This document shows positions 17,343 through 26,696 of a stretch of 64,000 nucleotides of DNA, piece after piece (the first letter of the stretch is position 1; the number at the start of each line of letters is the position of its first letter). The translations under genes were made by a program, and so were the position numbers. This stretch comes from Maledivibacter sp. (GTDB taxonomy: Bacteria; Bacillota; Clostridia; Peptostreptococcales; Caminicellaceae). A model generated the notes under the pieces. That model ran no database searches. It saw nothing but the letters and a program-made list of their open reading frames with translations, and was not told where the DNA came from. The DNA lies in the NCBI GenBank assembly GCA_025210375.1, contig JAOASB010000029.1, positions 248,001 through 312,000 on the forward strand, read 5' to 3'.

Positions 17343-18424
17343 AACAAGGATTATATATAGAAAAAAATTCAGATACAATTTATAGTTATAGAACTTATAC
17401 GGGAAGAAAGTTAGTCATAGGTCTATTTTTATTAGTAATGGTTTTTGTTTTATCAATTCTGGCAATCAATGCGGGTTCTGCAAAACTCAATCCATATGAC
17501 ATTTTGAAGTCAATTATTGGTAAGGGAACGGATACATCGAATATAGTAATCTGGCGTATACGTCTTCCTAGAATCCTAGGTGCCATAATCGCAGGTACTG
17601 GTTTGGCTGTATCCGGTTGTGTGATGCAAAACAATTTAAGAAATCCTTTGGCATCCCCATCAACATTGGGTATATCAAGTGCAGCAGCCTTTGGAGCTAA
17701 TATAGCAATAATAGTATTGGGTGCTGGAAGCATCCAAAGTTTAAGTGCCGACGCTGTTATAATAAATAATCCATATCTTGTTACTATATCAGCCTTTATA
17801 TGTTCCGTCATAGCCATGTTAATTGTTCTAATGCTGGCGAAATTAAGGGGTTCTTTACCAGAAACCATAGTATTAGCCGGAGTTGCCCTCAGTTCTCTTT
17901 TTTCCGCGGGAACTACTTTAATTCAGTATTTTGCCGATGATGTCGAGGTAGCAGCGGCAGTTTTTTGGACTTTTGGTGATTTAGGTCGTATTTCTTGGAA
18001 AGAAGTATATATAATGATAGTTATTATTAGTTTATCCCTAATCTATTTTATGCTTAGAAGATGGGATTATAATGCCCTCAATAGTGGTGAAGAGGCGGCA
18101 AAAAGCCTTGGTGTAAATGTAGAAAGGGTAAGACTTGGGGGACTCCTTGTTTCTTCCATAGTTACTGCAGTAGCAGTTTCATTTCTTGGGATCATTGGAT
18201 TTATTGGTTTGATAGCCCCTCAGATAATGAGGAGGCTTATTGGCGGGGATCATCGGTTTTTGATTCCCATGTCGGCAATAACTGGGGCTGTACTTCTACT
18301 TTTTTCTGATACTTTAGCAAGGACAATTATAGCTCCTATAATCCTACCGGTAGGTGCAATCACTTCATTTTTTGGGGCTCCACTATTTCTATATTTACTG
18401 CTAAGGGGGTATAAAAAGAAATGA
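17339..18424 (+). CDS. FecCD-type ABC importer permease
   Basis: 361 residues, about ten membrane helices, BtuC/FecCD fold. Family motifs: RLPRILGAIIAGTGLAVSG (about 75-93), QNNLRNPLASPSTLGISSAAAFGA, and GFIGLIAPQIMRRLIGGDHR near residue 290. It transports iron-siderophores, cobalamin, haem or molybdate/tungstate in other members. Its start overlaps the small gene before it and its stop overlaps the ATPase start, so the whole block is translated as a unit. Confidence 0.95.
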   Translation: MKQGLYIEKNSDTIYSYRTYTGRKLVIGLFLLVMVFVLSILAINAGSAKLNPYDILKSIIGKGTDTSNIVIWRIRLPRILGAIIAGTGLAVSGCVMQNNLRNPLASPSTLGISSAAAFGANIAIIVLGAGSIQSLSADAVIINNPYLVTISAFICSVIAMLIVLMLAKLRGSLPETIVLAGVALSSLFSAGTTLIQYFADDVEVAAAVFWTFGDLGRISWKEVYIMIVIISLSLIYFMLRRWDYNALNSGEEAAKSLGVNVERVRLGGLLVSSIVTAVAVSFLGIIGFIGLIAPQIMRRLIGGDHRFLIPMSAITGAVLLLFSDTLARTIIAPIILPVGAITSFFGAPLFLYLLLRGYKKK

Positions 18425-19173
18425 TTTTATCAGTTCAAGGATTAAGCTTTAAATATCCAAGCCTTAAGGTTCTTAAGGATGTATCTTTTTCCGTAGAAAA
18501 GGGTGAATGTATTGCAATATTAGGAACCAATGGGACGGGAAAATCTACTTTATTGAGATGTATTAATAGAATACTAGAGCCCCAAAAAGGCACAGTATTT
18601 ATTGGTAAAAATGACATCCAAAAATTGAAGCAAAGCGAATTGGCTCAAAAAATAGGATATGTTTCCCAAAGTAATAATTCATTCAGAACTACTGTCTTTG
18701 ACGCTATACTCATCGGAAGAAAGCCCTATATAAAATGGGATGTAACTAAGAAAGATCTAAATATAGTAAATAAAATTATAAACATTCTTGGTTTAGAAAA
18801 ATATTCATTAAGATATATAGATGAGTTAAGTGGTGGAGAATTTCAAAAAGTGCTGATTGCTAGGGCATTGGCACAGGAACCAGATATTCTTATGTTTGAT
18901 GAACCTACAAGCAGCCTTGATTTAAAAAACCAGCTTGAAGTTATTTATATAATCAAGGAGATCGTTAAAAGGAAAAATATATCTGCTTTAGTAACAATAC
19001 ATGATTTGAATCTTGCATTACGTTTTGCAGATAAATTCATATTTCTTAAAGATGGTAAAATTTTTGCAGCGGGTGGGATTGAAATAATGACGTCTAAAAA
19101 TATAGAGCAAGTATATTCCGTACCCGTTAAAGTTGAGCATTTAAAATATACTACTGTAATAGTACCTGTTTAA
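18421..19173 (+). CDS. FecE-type ABC importer ATPase
   Basis: 250 residues. Walker A GTNGTGKST (about 34-42), Q loop VSQSN, signature LSGGEFQKV (about 137), Walker B ILMFDEPTSSLD and H-loop TIHDLN. Start codon overlaps the permease stop (ATGA). Energises the FecCD permease. Members that import molybdate or tungstate exist (MolC type), but the sequence alone does not distinguish metals. Confidence 0.95.
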   Translation: MILSVQGLSFKYPSLKVLKDVSFSVEKGECIAILGTNGTGKSTLLRCINRILEPQKGTVFIGKNDIQKLKQSELAQKIGYVSQSNNSFRTTVFDAILIGRKPYIKWDVTKKDLNIVNKIINILGLEKYSLRYIDELSGGEFQKVLIARALAQEPDILMFDEPTSSLDLKNQLEVIYIIKEIVKRKNISALVTIHDLNLALRFADKFIFLKDGKIFAAGGIEIMTSKNIEQVYSVPVKVEHLKYTTVIVPV

Positions 19174-19244
19174 CAGCTTTAAGCAAATGTACTATACAAT
19201 TGTGTGATTTCCCTAAGTAATAAATATGTAAGGAGAGATTAAAG

Positions 19245-20369
19245 ATGAGCAAAAAAAATATTTTATTATTGATTTCATTATTAATTATATTTATATTGGT
19301 TGGATGTAATACTGAATCATCAACCGATCCTAATACAGAAACCAGTTCTACATCTGATTCACAAAATATTTCAATCACGGATATGGTAGGTAGAAATATT
19401 ATACTAGATAGTCCTTCAAAAAGAATAGTAGCTATTGGCCCTGGGGCACTTAGACTTTTTTGTTATGTGGGCGATGTGGAAAACCTAGTGGGTATAGAAC
19501 AAATCGAAAAAAAATATCCAATGGGCAGACCCTATGCCATTGCCAATCCATCTTTAACTAATATAGAAGTAATAGGCCCTGGAGGTCCAAATAATTTACC
19601 GGATCCCGAAAAATTATTATCGGTTAAGCCCGACGCGATTTTTACTATGTATTCATATGATAAGTCTACTGTCGATGATTTACAATCAAAAACTGGCATA
19701 CCGGTAATAGCCTTAAGTTATGGTAAAGTATCTACCTTCGATCCAAATGTATATGAATCTATAGAAATCATCGGTAGGGTCATTGGTAAAGAAAAAAGAG
19801 CCAGGGAAGTAGTTAACTTCATGAAAGAATGCAAGAATGATTTAGATAATAGGACAAAGGATATCCTTGACGATGAGAAACCAAGGACATATGTAGGAGC
19901 ATTGAGCTATAAAGGTTCCCATGGTATAGAAAGCACAAGTTGTAATTTTGCATTGTTTGATGCGGTACATGCCAAGAATGTAGTAGATGAGGTAAATGGA
20001 AATGGACATGTAATGATAGATAAGGAAAAATTACTTGAATGGAATCCAGATAAAATTTTTATTGATTATGGTGGTTTAAATTTAGTAAAAGAAGATTATA
20101 ATAAGAATCCCGAATTCTATGATTCATTGACTGCTTTTAAAAAAGGGGATATTTATTCACAATTACCCTATAATTTTTATCATACAAATATCGGTACATC
20201 AATAGCTGATGCCTATTTTATAGGTAAAGTACTTTATCCAGATAAATTTGGTGATATAGACTCTGAAAAGAAAGCCGATGAAATCTATAGGTTCCTATTT
20301 GGAAAAGAAGTTTACTCCCAGATGGTTAATGATTTTGGCAGATTTGGTAAGATGTCGATAAAAGAATAA
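19245..20369 (+). CDS. FecB/TroA-like substrate-binding lipoprotein
   Basis: 374 residues. Lipobox LVGC (Cys about 21), a Ser/Thr linker, then a class III binding protein: ITDMVGRNIILDSPSKRIVAIGPGA (about 45-70), GPGGPNNLPDPEKLLSVKPDAIF (about 120), the helical backbone, and YNFYHTNIGTSIADAYFIGK near the C terminus. Surface receptor of the importer. The GPGGPNNLPDPE segment resembles the subgroup annotated as iron or molybdate binding proteins in archaea and clostridia. Downstream of the ATPase by 71 bp with its own AGGAGAG site; ends at a strong hairpin. Confidence 0.92.
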   Translation: MSKKNILLLISLLIIFILVGCNTESSTDPNTETSSTSDSQNISITDMVGRNIILDSPSKRIVAIGPGALRLFCYVGDVENLVGIEQIEKKYPMGRPYAIANPSLTNIEVIGPGGPNNLPDPEKLLSVKPDAIFTMYSYDKSTVDDLQSKTGIPVIALSYGKVSTFDPNVYESIEIIGRVIGKEKRAREVVNFMKECKNDLDNRTKDILDDEKPRTYVGALSYKGSHGIESTSCNFALFDAVHAKNVVDEVNGNGHVMIDKEKLLEWNPDKIFIDYGGLNLVKEDYNKNPEFYDSLTAFKKGDIYSQLPYNFYHTNIGTSIADAYFIGKVLYPDKFGDIDSEKKADEIYRFLFGKEVYSQMVNDFGRFGKMSIKE

Positions 20370-20370
20370 A

Positions 20371-20418
20371 TTATGGGAAGTCACTGAAAAGAAAAGGCTT
20401 TTCAGGGGCTTCCCATAA
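20371..20418. terminator. Strong hairpin between converging operons
   Basis: TTATGGGAAG / CTTCCCATAA outer stem (20371-20380 and 20409-20418) with an inner CTGAAAAG / CTTTTCAG stem. It lies directly after the binding-protein stop and 32 bp before the end of the opposing gene. Confidence 0.75.
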
Positions 20419-20450
20419 AGCATCTAACTTTTAGTGGTTTGTTATGTAAA

Positions 20451-21188
20451 TTAATTTTTCTCTACAAGATATCGCCAATATCTCATTGGCATATTTTTCT
20501 TTTGAAGCTTGGGGTTTATTCTATTTTTAATTGCCACGCTTTTAAAATATTCCCTCCATAGGTTCTGAAAAAAAGTCTCATCTTCACCAAATTTCAGATC
20601 ATGTTTAAAGTTAATATCACTAATAATCCATTCCTCTTTATTATATACGGCTCCGATTCCCCTTTTTACATCGTGGATCACCCAATTTTGATCACCTAAT
20701 CTTTCAGCAAAGTGAGGAGCCAAAAGTCCAACGGTATTATACATAGGTTCAACAGGAGCATAATAGATATTGGCCTCTAGGCGACGAAAACGTATAAGCC
20801 CCGTTAGCAAATGTACTTCCCTCTCTACACTTCGTCTAGTTTTGTATATTTTCAAAACTCCATCGTCTGACATGTTAAGATCAACATTCTTACCAATTTT
20901 CCATCCCAATCTTAAATACTTATATACCCAAGTTCCTAAGTTCTCTTCCTCAGAGAGATATGTATAAAATATGTTTTTAAGAGCCCTGCTTGATATCTTG
21001 TTCTTAATAGAATCATAGACTTTTTTAGACTTCCCTATATCAGTGCTAATATGTATTCTATTTACTAATAAATTTTCCTGGGGGTCTTTATTAAATAGGA
21101 TTTTCTCAGGAATATCTTTTCTGTAGTAGGCCTCATAAATTGATGTAAGTAGTCCATCAAAACTACCGTCATATATATAATGTATCAT
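20451..21188 (-). CDS. DUF4130 putative DNA metabolism protein
   Basis: 245 residues, soluble. Matches the TIGR03915/DUF4130 family that always accompanies a radical SAM protein and in other bacteria is fused to a uracil-DNA-glycosylase-like domain. Seen: IYDGSFDGLLTSIYEAYY at the N terminus, RRSVEREVHLLTGLIRFRR (about 118-136), YAPVEPMYNTVGLLAPHFAERL, and the C-terminal MPMRYWRYLVEKN. ATG 21188 overlaps the radical SAM stop (TGATG), so it is translationally coupled. The upstream LexA boxes place the pair in the SOS response. The chemistry of the pair is not established. Confidence 0.92.
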   Translation of the reverse strand: MIHYIYDGSFDGLLTSIYEAYYRKDIPEKILFNKDPQENLLVNRIHISTDIGKSKKVYDSIKNKISSRALKNIFYTYLSEEENLGTWVYKYLRLGWKIGKNVDLNMSDDGVLKIYKTRRSVEREVHLLTGLIRFRRLEANIYYAPVEPMYNTVGLLAPHFAERLGDQNWVIHDVKRGIGAVYNKEEWIISDINFKHDLKFGEDETFFQNLWREYFKSVAIKNRINPKLQKKNMPMRYWRYLVEKN

Positions 21189-22498
21189 CAAAATTCTCCT
21201 GTTATCTTCATTATGTTCTCTTCCATGGTCATAAAAATACTGGGATAAAGGGAAAACAAAGAAAGCTGCTCGTGGGAAATTGGATTTTTCTTATTTATGT
21301 TATTCATGACTATTTCTTGCTTAACTGTGTGCTGGTTCATATTTCTAACACCATAATATTTTCCCTTACAGGTTATAAAGTATTTTGCCCTCTTTAAAAC
21401 TATTCCCATTTTCTTTAAGTCGTCATAGGTCAAGGATGAGAACCTTCTAGCAGCAACAATTCTTCTAGCCGATTTTACACCTATACCTGGAATTCTGAGA
21501 AGCATTTCGTAATCAGCCCTGTTTATTTCTATAGGAAAATGGTGAAGATTTCTAATCGCCCAATCACATTTTGGGTCAAGATTTTCATCAAAATTTGGAT
21601 TTGCTCCGCTTAGAAGCTCATTAGCCTTAAATCCATAAAATCTAAGCAACCAATCTGCTTGATAAAGCCTATGTTCCCTCAATAAAGGAGGCGCAGGGAT
21701 GCTAGGAAGATTAGGATGATTAGCTATGGGAACATATGCAGAATAATAAACCCTTTTTAATTTAAATTGATTATATAAAGCCTCCGTTAAAGTTAAAATA
21801 TTCAGATCATCATCATTAGTCGCACCGACAATTAGCTGTGTAGATTGTCCAGCGGGTACAAATTTAGAAGCATTTCTATACTTCCTTCTATTTTCAACAT
21901 TTTGTATAATATTTGATTTAATCACTCCCATTGGCTTTATTATTGATTCCCTTTTCTTTTGAGGTGCAAGGAGTTTGAGTCCACGGTCAGACGGCAGTTC
22001 AACATTTACACTCATTCTATCCACATACTTTCCTGCTTTTTGAATAAGAATGGGATCAGCTCCTGGTATAGCTTTAAGATGTATATATCCATTAAAGTTT
22101 ACCTCTTCCCTAAGCTTTCTTACCGTTTTTAGGAGTAATTCCATAGTATAATTAGGACTTTTATAAATAGCAGAGCTTAAAAATAACCCTTCAATATAAT
22201 TTCTTTTATAAAAATTAATTGTCAAATTCACAAGTTCATCGGGGGTAAAGGCCGCCCTCGGCAGATCATTGGATACTCTATTCACACAATATTTGCAATC
22301 GTATATACAATAATTTGTGAATAATATCTTTAATAATGATATGCACCTTCCATCATCTGACCAACTATGACAGATTCCACTCACATGGGCATTTCCCACC
22401 CCGCCCTTCTTATTTTTCCTTGAACTACCACTTGAAGAGCAGGAAACATCATATTTTGCCGCATCGGATAAAACACTCAATTTATCAATAAGTTCCAT
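21188..22498 (-). CDS. Radical SAM protein, putative DNA modification/repair (TIGR03916 type)
   Basis: 436 residues. The 4Fe-4S/SAM motif is CIYDCKYC (C-x3-C-x2-C, about residues 72-79). The radical SAM barrel follows (IEGLFLSSAIYKSPNYTMELLL; SVNVELPSDRGLKLLAPQK), and a C-terminal helix-hairpin-helix, LRIPGIGVKSARRIVAARR (about 335), suits DNA binding. Start set at ATG 22498, eight bases after GAGGTGG. A longer frame to 22516 would begin inside a LexA box and lacks a ribosome binding site. Partner of the DUF4130 protein. LexA control is visible directly in the promoter. Confidence 0.93.
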   Translation of the reverse strand: MELIDKLSVLSDAAKYDVSCSSSGSSRKNKKGGVGNAHVSGICHSWSDDGRCISLLKILFTNYCIYDCKYCVNRVSNDLPRAAFTPDELVNLTINFYKRNYIEGLFLSSAIYKSPNYTMELLLKTVRKLREEVNFNGYIHLKAIPGADPILIQKAGKYVDRMSVNVELPSDRGLKLLAPQKKRESIIKPMGVIKSNIIQNVENRRKYRNASKFVPAGQSTQLIVGATNDDDLNILTLTEALYNQFKLKRVYYSAYVPIANHPNLPSIPAPPLLREHRLYQADWLLRFYGFKANELLSGANPNFDENLDPKCDWAIRNLHHFPIEINRADYEMLLRIPGIGVKSARRIVAARRFSSLTYDDLKKMGIVLKRAKYFITCKGKYYGVRNMNQHTVKQEIVMNNINKKNPISHEQLSLFSLYPSIFMTMEENIMKITGEF

Positions 22499-22509
22499 AT
22501 CAACCACCT

Positions 22510-22523
22510 CGAACATTTGTTTG
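22510..22523. promoter_or_regulatory. LexA box 1 (near-consensus), downstream of the promoter
   Basis: CGAACATTTGTTTG matches the Firmicutes LexA consensus CGAAC-N4-GTTYG with one deviation in the centre. It lies between the -10 (TAAAAT, minus strand) and the ribosome binding site. Confidence 0.75.
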
Positions 22524-22554
22524 TCTTTATTTTACCATAATATATATTTCTTAG

Positions 22555-22568
22555 CAAACGTATGTTCG
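22555..22568. promoter_or_regulatory. LexA box 2 (consensus), at the -35
   Basis: CAAACGTATGTTCG, whose complement CGAACATACGTTTG fits the Firmicutes LexA consensus fully. It overlaps the probable -35 (TTTGCT, minus strand, 18 bp from TAAAAT). The two boxes bracket the promoter. Confidence 0.82.
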
Positions 22569-22683
22569 AAAAAATTTGCTCGTATATCTCTATAATTCCA
22601 TGGGTGAATTTTATTTACTAATTTTGGAACTTTCCTTTTATAATACCGTCTATATAAATAAATATACTTTGGAGGTGTACCCT

Positions 22684-24879
22684 ATGAAAAAAAGAATATT
22701 CTTAATAGTCCTTATTGCAGTTTTATTTCTTCTAGCATATAATTGGAGTTTCTCACAAAGAAATATTAATGCAAATCCATCTAAATCTATAGCTAAGACA
22801 ATTGAAAAGACTGTAAGCAAAGAGTTACTAATAGAAAATACTACAATTGGTAAAAGCTCCTATATTCCTATTAGAGAATTATTTGAAAAACTAGGTTTCT
22901 CAGTTAAATGGATCCGACAGGAAAGGGCTGTTCTTCTTTATAAAGAAGATGATTTCATTAAACTTAAGGTGGATGACAATTATTTTATTTGCAATGGAGA
23001 GTTAATTAAACATAAAATTATACCTGTACTCAAAAATAACAAGTTTTATGTTAGCCTTGAATTTATGGATAATGTTTTTAAGGATTTTGAATACAATGAA
23101 TCTAAAAATTTATTGAGTTTTTACACGAAGAACACATTAAAGATACTCACTAGCCTTCCAGCTGTTGAAAACAATGAAAAGTTAGATAAACTTCTAAGCT
23201 ATTCAAATCAAATGTATTATGACAATAGAAACGATGTTTTAGAGATGACTATGGATAAAAGTCTCTCTAATGAAAAATCAAAGGAGGCCGAATCAAACCA
23301 TTCTGAGACAAATGTTCAGGTCAAGGGAGTGGACGAAGCCGATATCATAAAAACCGATGGTTCATACATATATACACTAAGTAACAACAAAATATATATA
23401 GTTAAAAGTGATATTGAAGATTTTCGTGTTATAAACACTTTGGATTTTAATGATTATGACCCATTGGAGTTCTATATAAAGGATAATAAATTAGTAACCA
23501 TTGGATATTTTCATGGAGTAAATCTAGAAAAGACAAAGGAAGATAAGAAATATAAAGTTTCCTCTTCCTTTGAAAATTCACTAAAAGTACTAGTTTATGA
23601 TATAAGTGATAAAAATAGTTTATCTTTATTAAGGGAAATTGAACTAGATGGTTACTATCTTTCATCAAGATTAATAAACAATAATTTCTACTTAGCGGCT
23701 AATAAGGATATCCACAATGGATACGACGAACTAAGACCATATTATAAGGATTCTATTAATGATAAAAGGATTTTCGTTGATTATGAAAACATTAGATATT
23801 TCCCTGAGAGTATATATAATAACTATCTTATTACCTTAGGAGTTGATTTAAACAATCTTGATTCATCAAATATCGATGTTAACGCCTATCTTGGAAGTGG
23901 AAATAACATGTATGTCTCTGAGGATAACATGTATATAAGTCAAGATAAATATAAATACAATATATATAATTCAAAGGAATCCATTGATGATAGTATGACA
24001 TCAAACATTTATAAATTCAAACTAGAAAAGGGAAGAATAATTTACTCTACAAAGGGTGAAGTCCCGGGAAACATATTAAATCAATTCTCAATGGATGAAC
24101 ATAGGGGAAATTTCCGAATAGCAACCACAAAGGATCAATCCTGGCGTAGTAGTGAATCAAAGTCTACATCTAACATATATATATTAGATAAAAATCTAAA
24201 GCTGATAAGTAAAACAAAGGATCTGGCACCAGGTGAGAGAATCTATTCTGTTAGGTTTATGGGAGATAAGGTGTATGTTGTTACCTTTAGGCAAGTGGAT
24301 CCATTCTATGTCATTGATTTAAAGGAACCTAATAATCCTAAAGTCCTTGGATATTTAAAGATTCCTGGTTATAGCAGCTATTTACATCCCTATGACGAAA
24401 ATCATATCATAGGTATAGGAATGGATACCATTGATAAGAATGGTGGGGTTATTAATGGTGGTGTGAAAATATCCATGTTTGATGTTACAGATTATAACAA
24501 GCCACTGGAAACAGATAAACTGATTATTGGAGGTCGAGGTTCATATACTGATATTGGTTCTGACCACAAATCCCTATTATTTTCAAAGGAAAAAAATATA
24601 CTTGCTCTACCTATTTATGTGGCTAACTATGATAAAAACACATATAAGCACAGCTTTGAAACCCAGGGAGCTTTTATAATCGGCTTAGATAATAATTTAA
24701 AATTTAATCTTAGAGGAAATATATCTCACTTAGAAAATAGTAAGGACTATAATAATCATGTGAGAAGAATAATATATATAGACGATTATTTATATACAGT
24801 ATCCGATGGGAAAATAAAAGTTTCTGATTTTGATACTTTAGAAGGAATCAAGGATTTAAGTCTTGAGAATGTTGAATAA
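22684..24879 (+). CDS. Secreted beta-propeller protein with N-terminal copper-amine-oxidase-like domain
   Basis: 731 residues from the start used here, MKKRIF after TTGGAGGTG; a longer frame has no such site. N-terminal signal/anchor helix (about 3-20), then a Cu_amine_oxidN1-like segment (SSYIPIRELFEKLGFSVKW ... FYVSLEFMDNVF, about 55-145), common in clostridial surface proteins. The rest is a beta-propeller domain family (COG4880-like) opened by VKGVDEADIIKTDGSYIYTL (about 215) and repeating YxYVVxxx blades. Exported or cell-surface; function unknown. Divergent from the LexA-controlled pair and sharing its 185-bp promoter region. Ends at a strong terminator. Confidence 0.85.
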   Translation: MKKRIFLIVLIAVLFLLAYNWSFSQRNINANPSKSIAKTIEKTVSKELLIENTTIGKSSYIPIRELFEKLGFSVKWIRQERAVLLYKEDDFIKLKVDDNYFICNGELIKHKIIPVLKNNKFYVSLEFMDNVFKDFEYNESKNLLSFYTKNTLKILTSLPAVENNEKLDKLLSYSNQMYYDNRNDVLEMTMDKSLSNEKSKEAESNHSETNVQVKGVDEADIIKTDGSYIYTLSNNKIYIVKSDIEDFRVINTLDFNDYDPLEFYIKDNKLVTIGYFHGVNLEKTKEDKKYKVSSSFENSLKVLVYDISDKNSLSLLREIELDGYYLSSRLINNNFYLAANKDIHNGYDELRPYYKDSINDKRIFVDYENIRYFPESIYNNYLITLGVDLNNLDSSNIDVNAYLGSGNNMYVSEDNMYISQDKYKYNIYNSKESIDDSMTSNIYKFKLEKGRIIYSTKGEVPGNILNQFSMDEHRGNFRIATTKDQSWRSSESKSTSNIYILDKNLKLISKTKDLAPGERIYSVRFMGDKVYVVTFRQVDPFYVIDLKEPNNPKVLGYLKIPGYSSYLHPYDENHIIGIGMDTIDKNGGVINGGVKISMFDVTDYNKPLETDKLIIGGRGSYTDIGSDHKSLLFSKEKNILALPIYVANYDKNTYKHSFETQGAFIIGLDNNLKFNLRGNISHLENSKDYNNHVRRIIYIDDYLYTVSDGKIKVSDFDTLEGIKDLSLENVE

Positions 24880-24896
24880 AACACATTATTAATCAT

Positions 24897-24930
24897 CAAA
24901 GTGCCGAGGGATTTAATCCCCGGCACTTTG
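24897..24930. terminator. Bidirectional terminator
   Basis: CAAAGTGCCGAGGGA / TCCCCGGCACTTTG with a five-base loop, between converging genes. Confidence 0.9.
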
Positions 24931-24977
24931 ATTGCATAAAGAAAATATTTTTATCATATTTTGTGATAATTTTATTG

Positions 24978-25898
24978 TTATCTTCTCTTAATTAAGAAAA
25001 TCATGGTTATAATTCCTGCTGCTAATACAATACTACAAACTAATCCCCCTTCTACTCCAAACAATCCACCGGTGATTAGCTCTGAACCCTTTGCAGTTTC
25101 TACATCTATCAGTATCCCTCCAACGGGTAAAGTTCCACTTACCTCTATACCAAATACATTTCCCTGTGCCCAGTTCCATGCACTATGTAAACCACATATG
25201 CCCCATATTCCACCTTCCCATATTACATAAACAGCTGCAAACAATCCAAATAAAATCAAGTTTATCATTGGCAAAACATTTATATTGGCATTAAACAAAT
25301 GCATAAACCCAAATAATGTTGAAGATATAAATATCCCCAATGCTACATTATGTCTTGCTCCTATTACCGGTAATAACCAGCCCCTTATCATTATTTCCTC
25401 AGAAGCTCCCTGTACTATCCACCCCATAAGCACAATGAATACACCTCCAAGGGCACTAAATCCTTTAATAGTAGAATCAGAAGTATCAATGTTCACAAGC
25501 CCCATAACTGCAAAAGCTGTAACACATATACCCATCATTAAAAATCCGATACCAAATCCTCTAAAATATTTTTTAAGCACATTATGCTTCCCAAATCCCA
25601 TGGTATGTATAGGTCTTCTTTCAATAAATTTTACCCATGCAAAAAATGTCAAAATATACATCCCGAATCGCACAGCTAAACCATTTATTGCATAGGAAAG
25701 TGCCTCTCCCTTTAAGCCTTGTACCGGCAAGCTCCTTCCAATATTCCCTATAGGTGTTAAAAATAAAACTAAATCCACTCCAAATAAAATTATTATAGTA
25801 ATTATAATAGCCAAAAACACATTAGGTAAATATCTTCCTTCCTTAGCCAAGGAAAATATTTTGTTCTCCTTAGACAAAATTGAATTTTCTTTTCCCAC
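24978..25898 (-). CDS. CPBP-family intramembrane metalloprotease (CAAX/bacteriocin-processing type)
   Basis: 306 residues with about eight membrane helices. Active-site motifs of the family: EEIMIRGWLLP (Glu-Glu, about 167), FGFMHLFN (His, about 197) and a third helix ending in SAWNWAQGN (His/Asn region, about 240). Such proteases process prenylated proteins or bacteriocins, give self-immunity, or activate signalling; the target here is unknown. Probable GTG start. Follows the response regulator gene on the same strand after 110 bp, so it may be part of that regulatory unit. Confidence 0.9.
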   Translation of the reverse strand: MGKENSILSKENKIFSLAKEGRYLPNVFLAIIITIIILFGVDLVLFLTPIGNIGRSLPVQGLKGEALSYAINGLAVRFGMYILTFFAWVKFIERRPIHTMGFGKHNVLKKYFRGFGIGFLMMGICVTAFAVMGLVNIDTSDSTIKGFSALGGVFIVLMGWIVQGASEEIMIRGWLLPVIGARHNVALGIFISSTLFGFMHLFNANINVLPMINLILFGLFAAVYVIWEGGIWGICGLHSAWNWAQGNVFGIEVSGTLPVGGILIDVETAKGSELITGGLFGVEGGLVCSIVLAAGIITMIFLIKRR

Positions 25899-26008
25899 TA
25901 CCCATCACTTCCCTTCCTAAAATACTTTCTATTTCTATAATATTCTATTGATATAATTATAGAAGTATCATTGTCTCCTTGGTCCTTTTAATAATTCATA
26001 AAATACCA

Positions 26009-26695
26009 CTATTTATTAAACCTATACCCCGATCCCCATATGGTTTCAATTATCCTAGGCTCAGATGGATTTTGTTCAATCTTTTTCCTTACTTTTTGTA
26101 TATGTACAGCAACCGTTGCGATATCTCCATACTCATCTTCACCCCAAATCCTATCAAACAAAATCTCCTTACTAAAAACTATGTTAGGATTTGATGCCAG
26201 AAAAACTAATAGGTCAAATTCCTTTGTTGTAAATAGGGTCTCCTTGTCATTCACATATACCTGCCTTGACTGTTTATTTATGATGATTCCATTGATTTCT
26301 ATGCTAGAATCCTTTTTTAGTTCCCCAAGCAACCTTCTATATCTGCCAAGATGATTTTTTACCCTTGCGACCAACTCACTGGGGCTAAAGGGCTTAGTCA
26401 TATAATCATCGGCCCCAAGTCCCAATCCCCTTATCTTATCAATATCCTCGTCCTTGGCAGATACTATTATAAGGGGTATCTCCATAGATTCTCTTATAGT
26501 CTTGCATATCTCAAAACCATCAATCCCAGGAAGCATAATATCCACAATTATTAAATCAAAGGCCCCACTAAGAGCGGCATTTAGTCCCTCACACCCATCC
26601 CGGATAATCTGTACATCAAATCCATCTATTTCTAGATAATCCCTTTCAAGCTCCGCAATATTTATATCATCTTCAATAATAAGAATTCTGGACAC
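26009..26695 (-). CDS. OmpR-family response regulator (partner of the His-rich sensor kinase)
   Basis: 228 residues. Receiver domain with acidic pocket EDD (about 7-9), phospho-Asp in IVDIMLPGIDGFE (about 52), SAKDED and KPFSP; C-terminal winged helix (about 130-225, ending IETIWGSGYRFNK). Start at GTG 26695 because GGGGGAGG lies eight bases upstream; the longer frame to 26794 lies inside the kinase gene. Kinase stop and regulator start almost touch (26697/26695), so they are coupled. The kinase gene precedes the regulator gene, the reverse of the other system in this window. Confidence 0.95.
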   Translation of the reverse strand: MSRILIIEDDINIAELERDYLEIDGFDVQIIRDGCEGLNAALSGAFDLIIVDIMLPGIDGFEICKTIRESMEIPLIIVSAKDEDIDKIRGLGLGADDYMTKPFSPSELVARVKNHLGRYRRLLGELKKDSSIEINGIIINKQSRQVYVNDKETLFTTKEFDLLVFLASNPNIVFSKEILFDRIWGEDEYGDIATVAVHIQKVRKKIEQNPSEPRIIETIWGSGYRFNK

Positions 26696-26696
26696 C

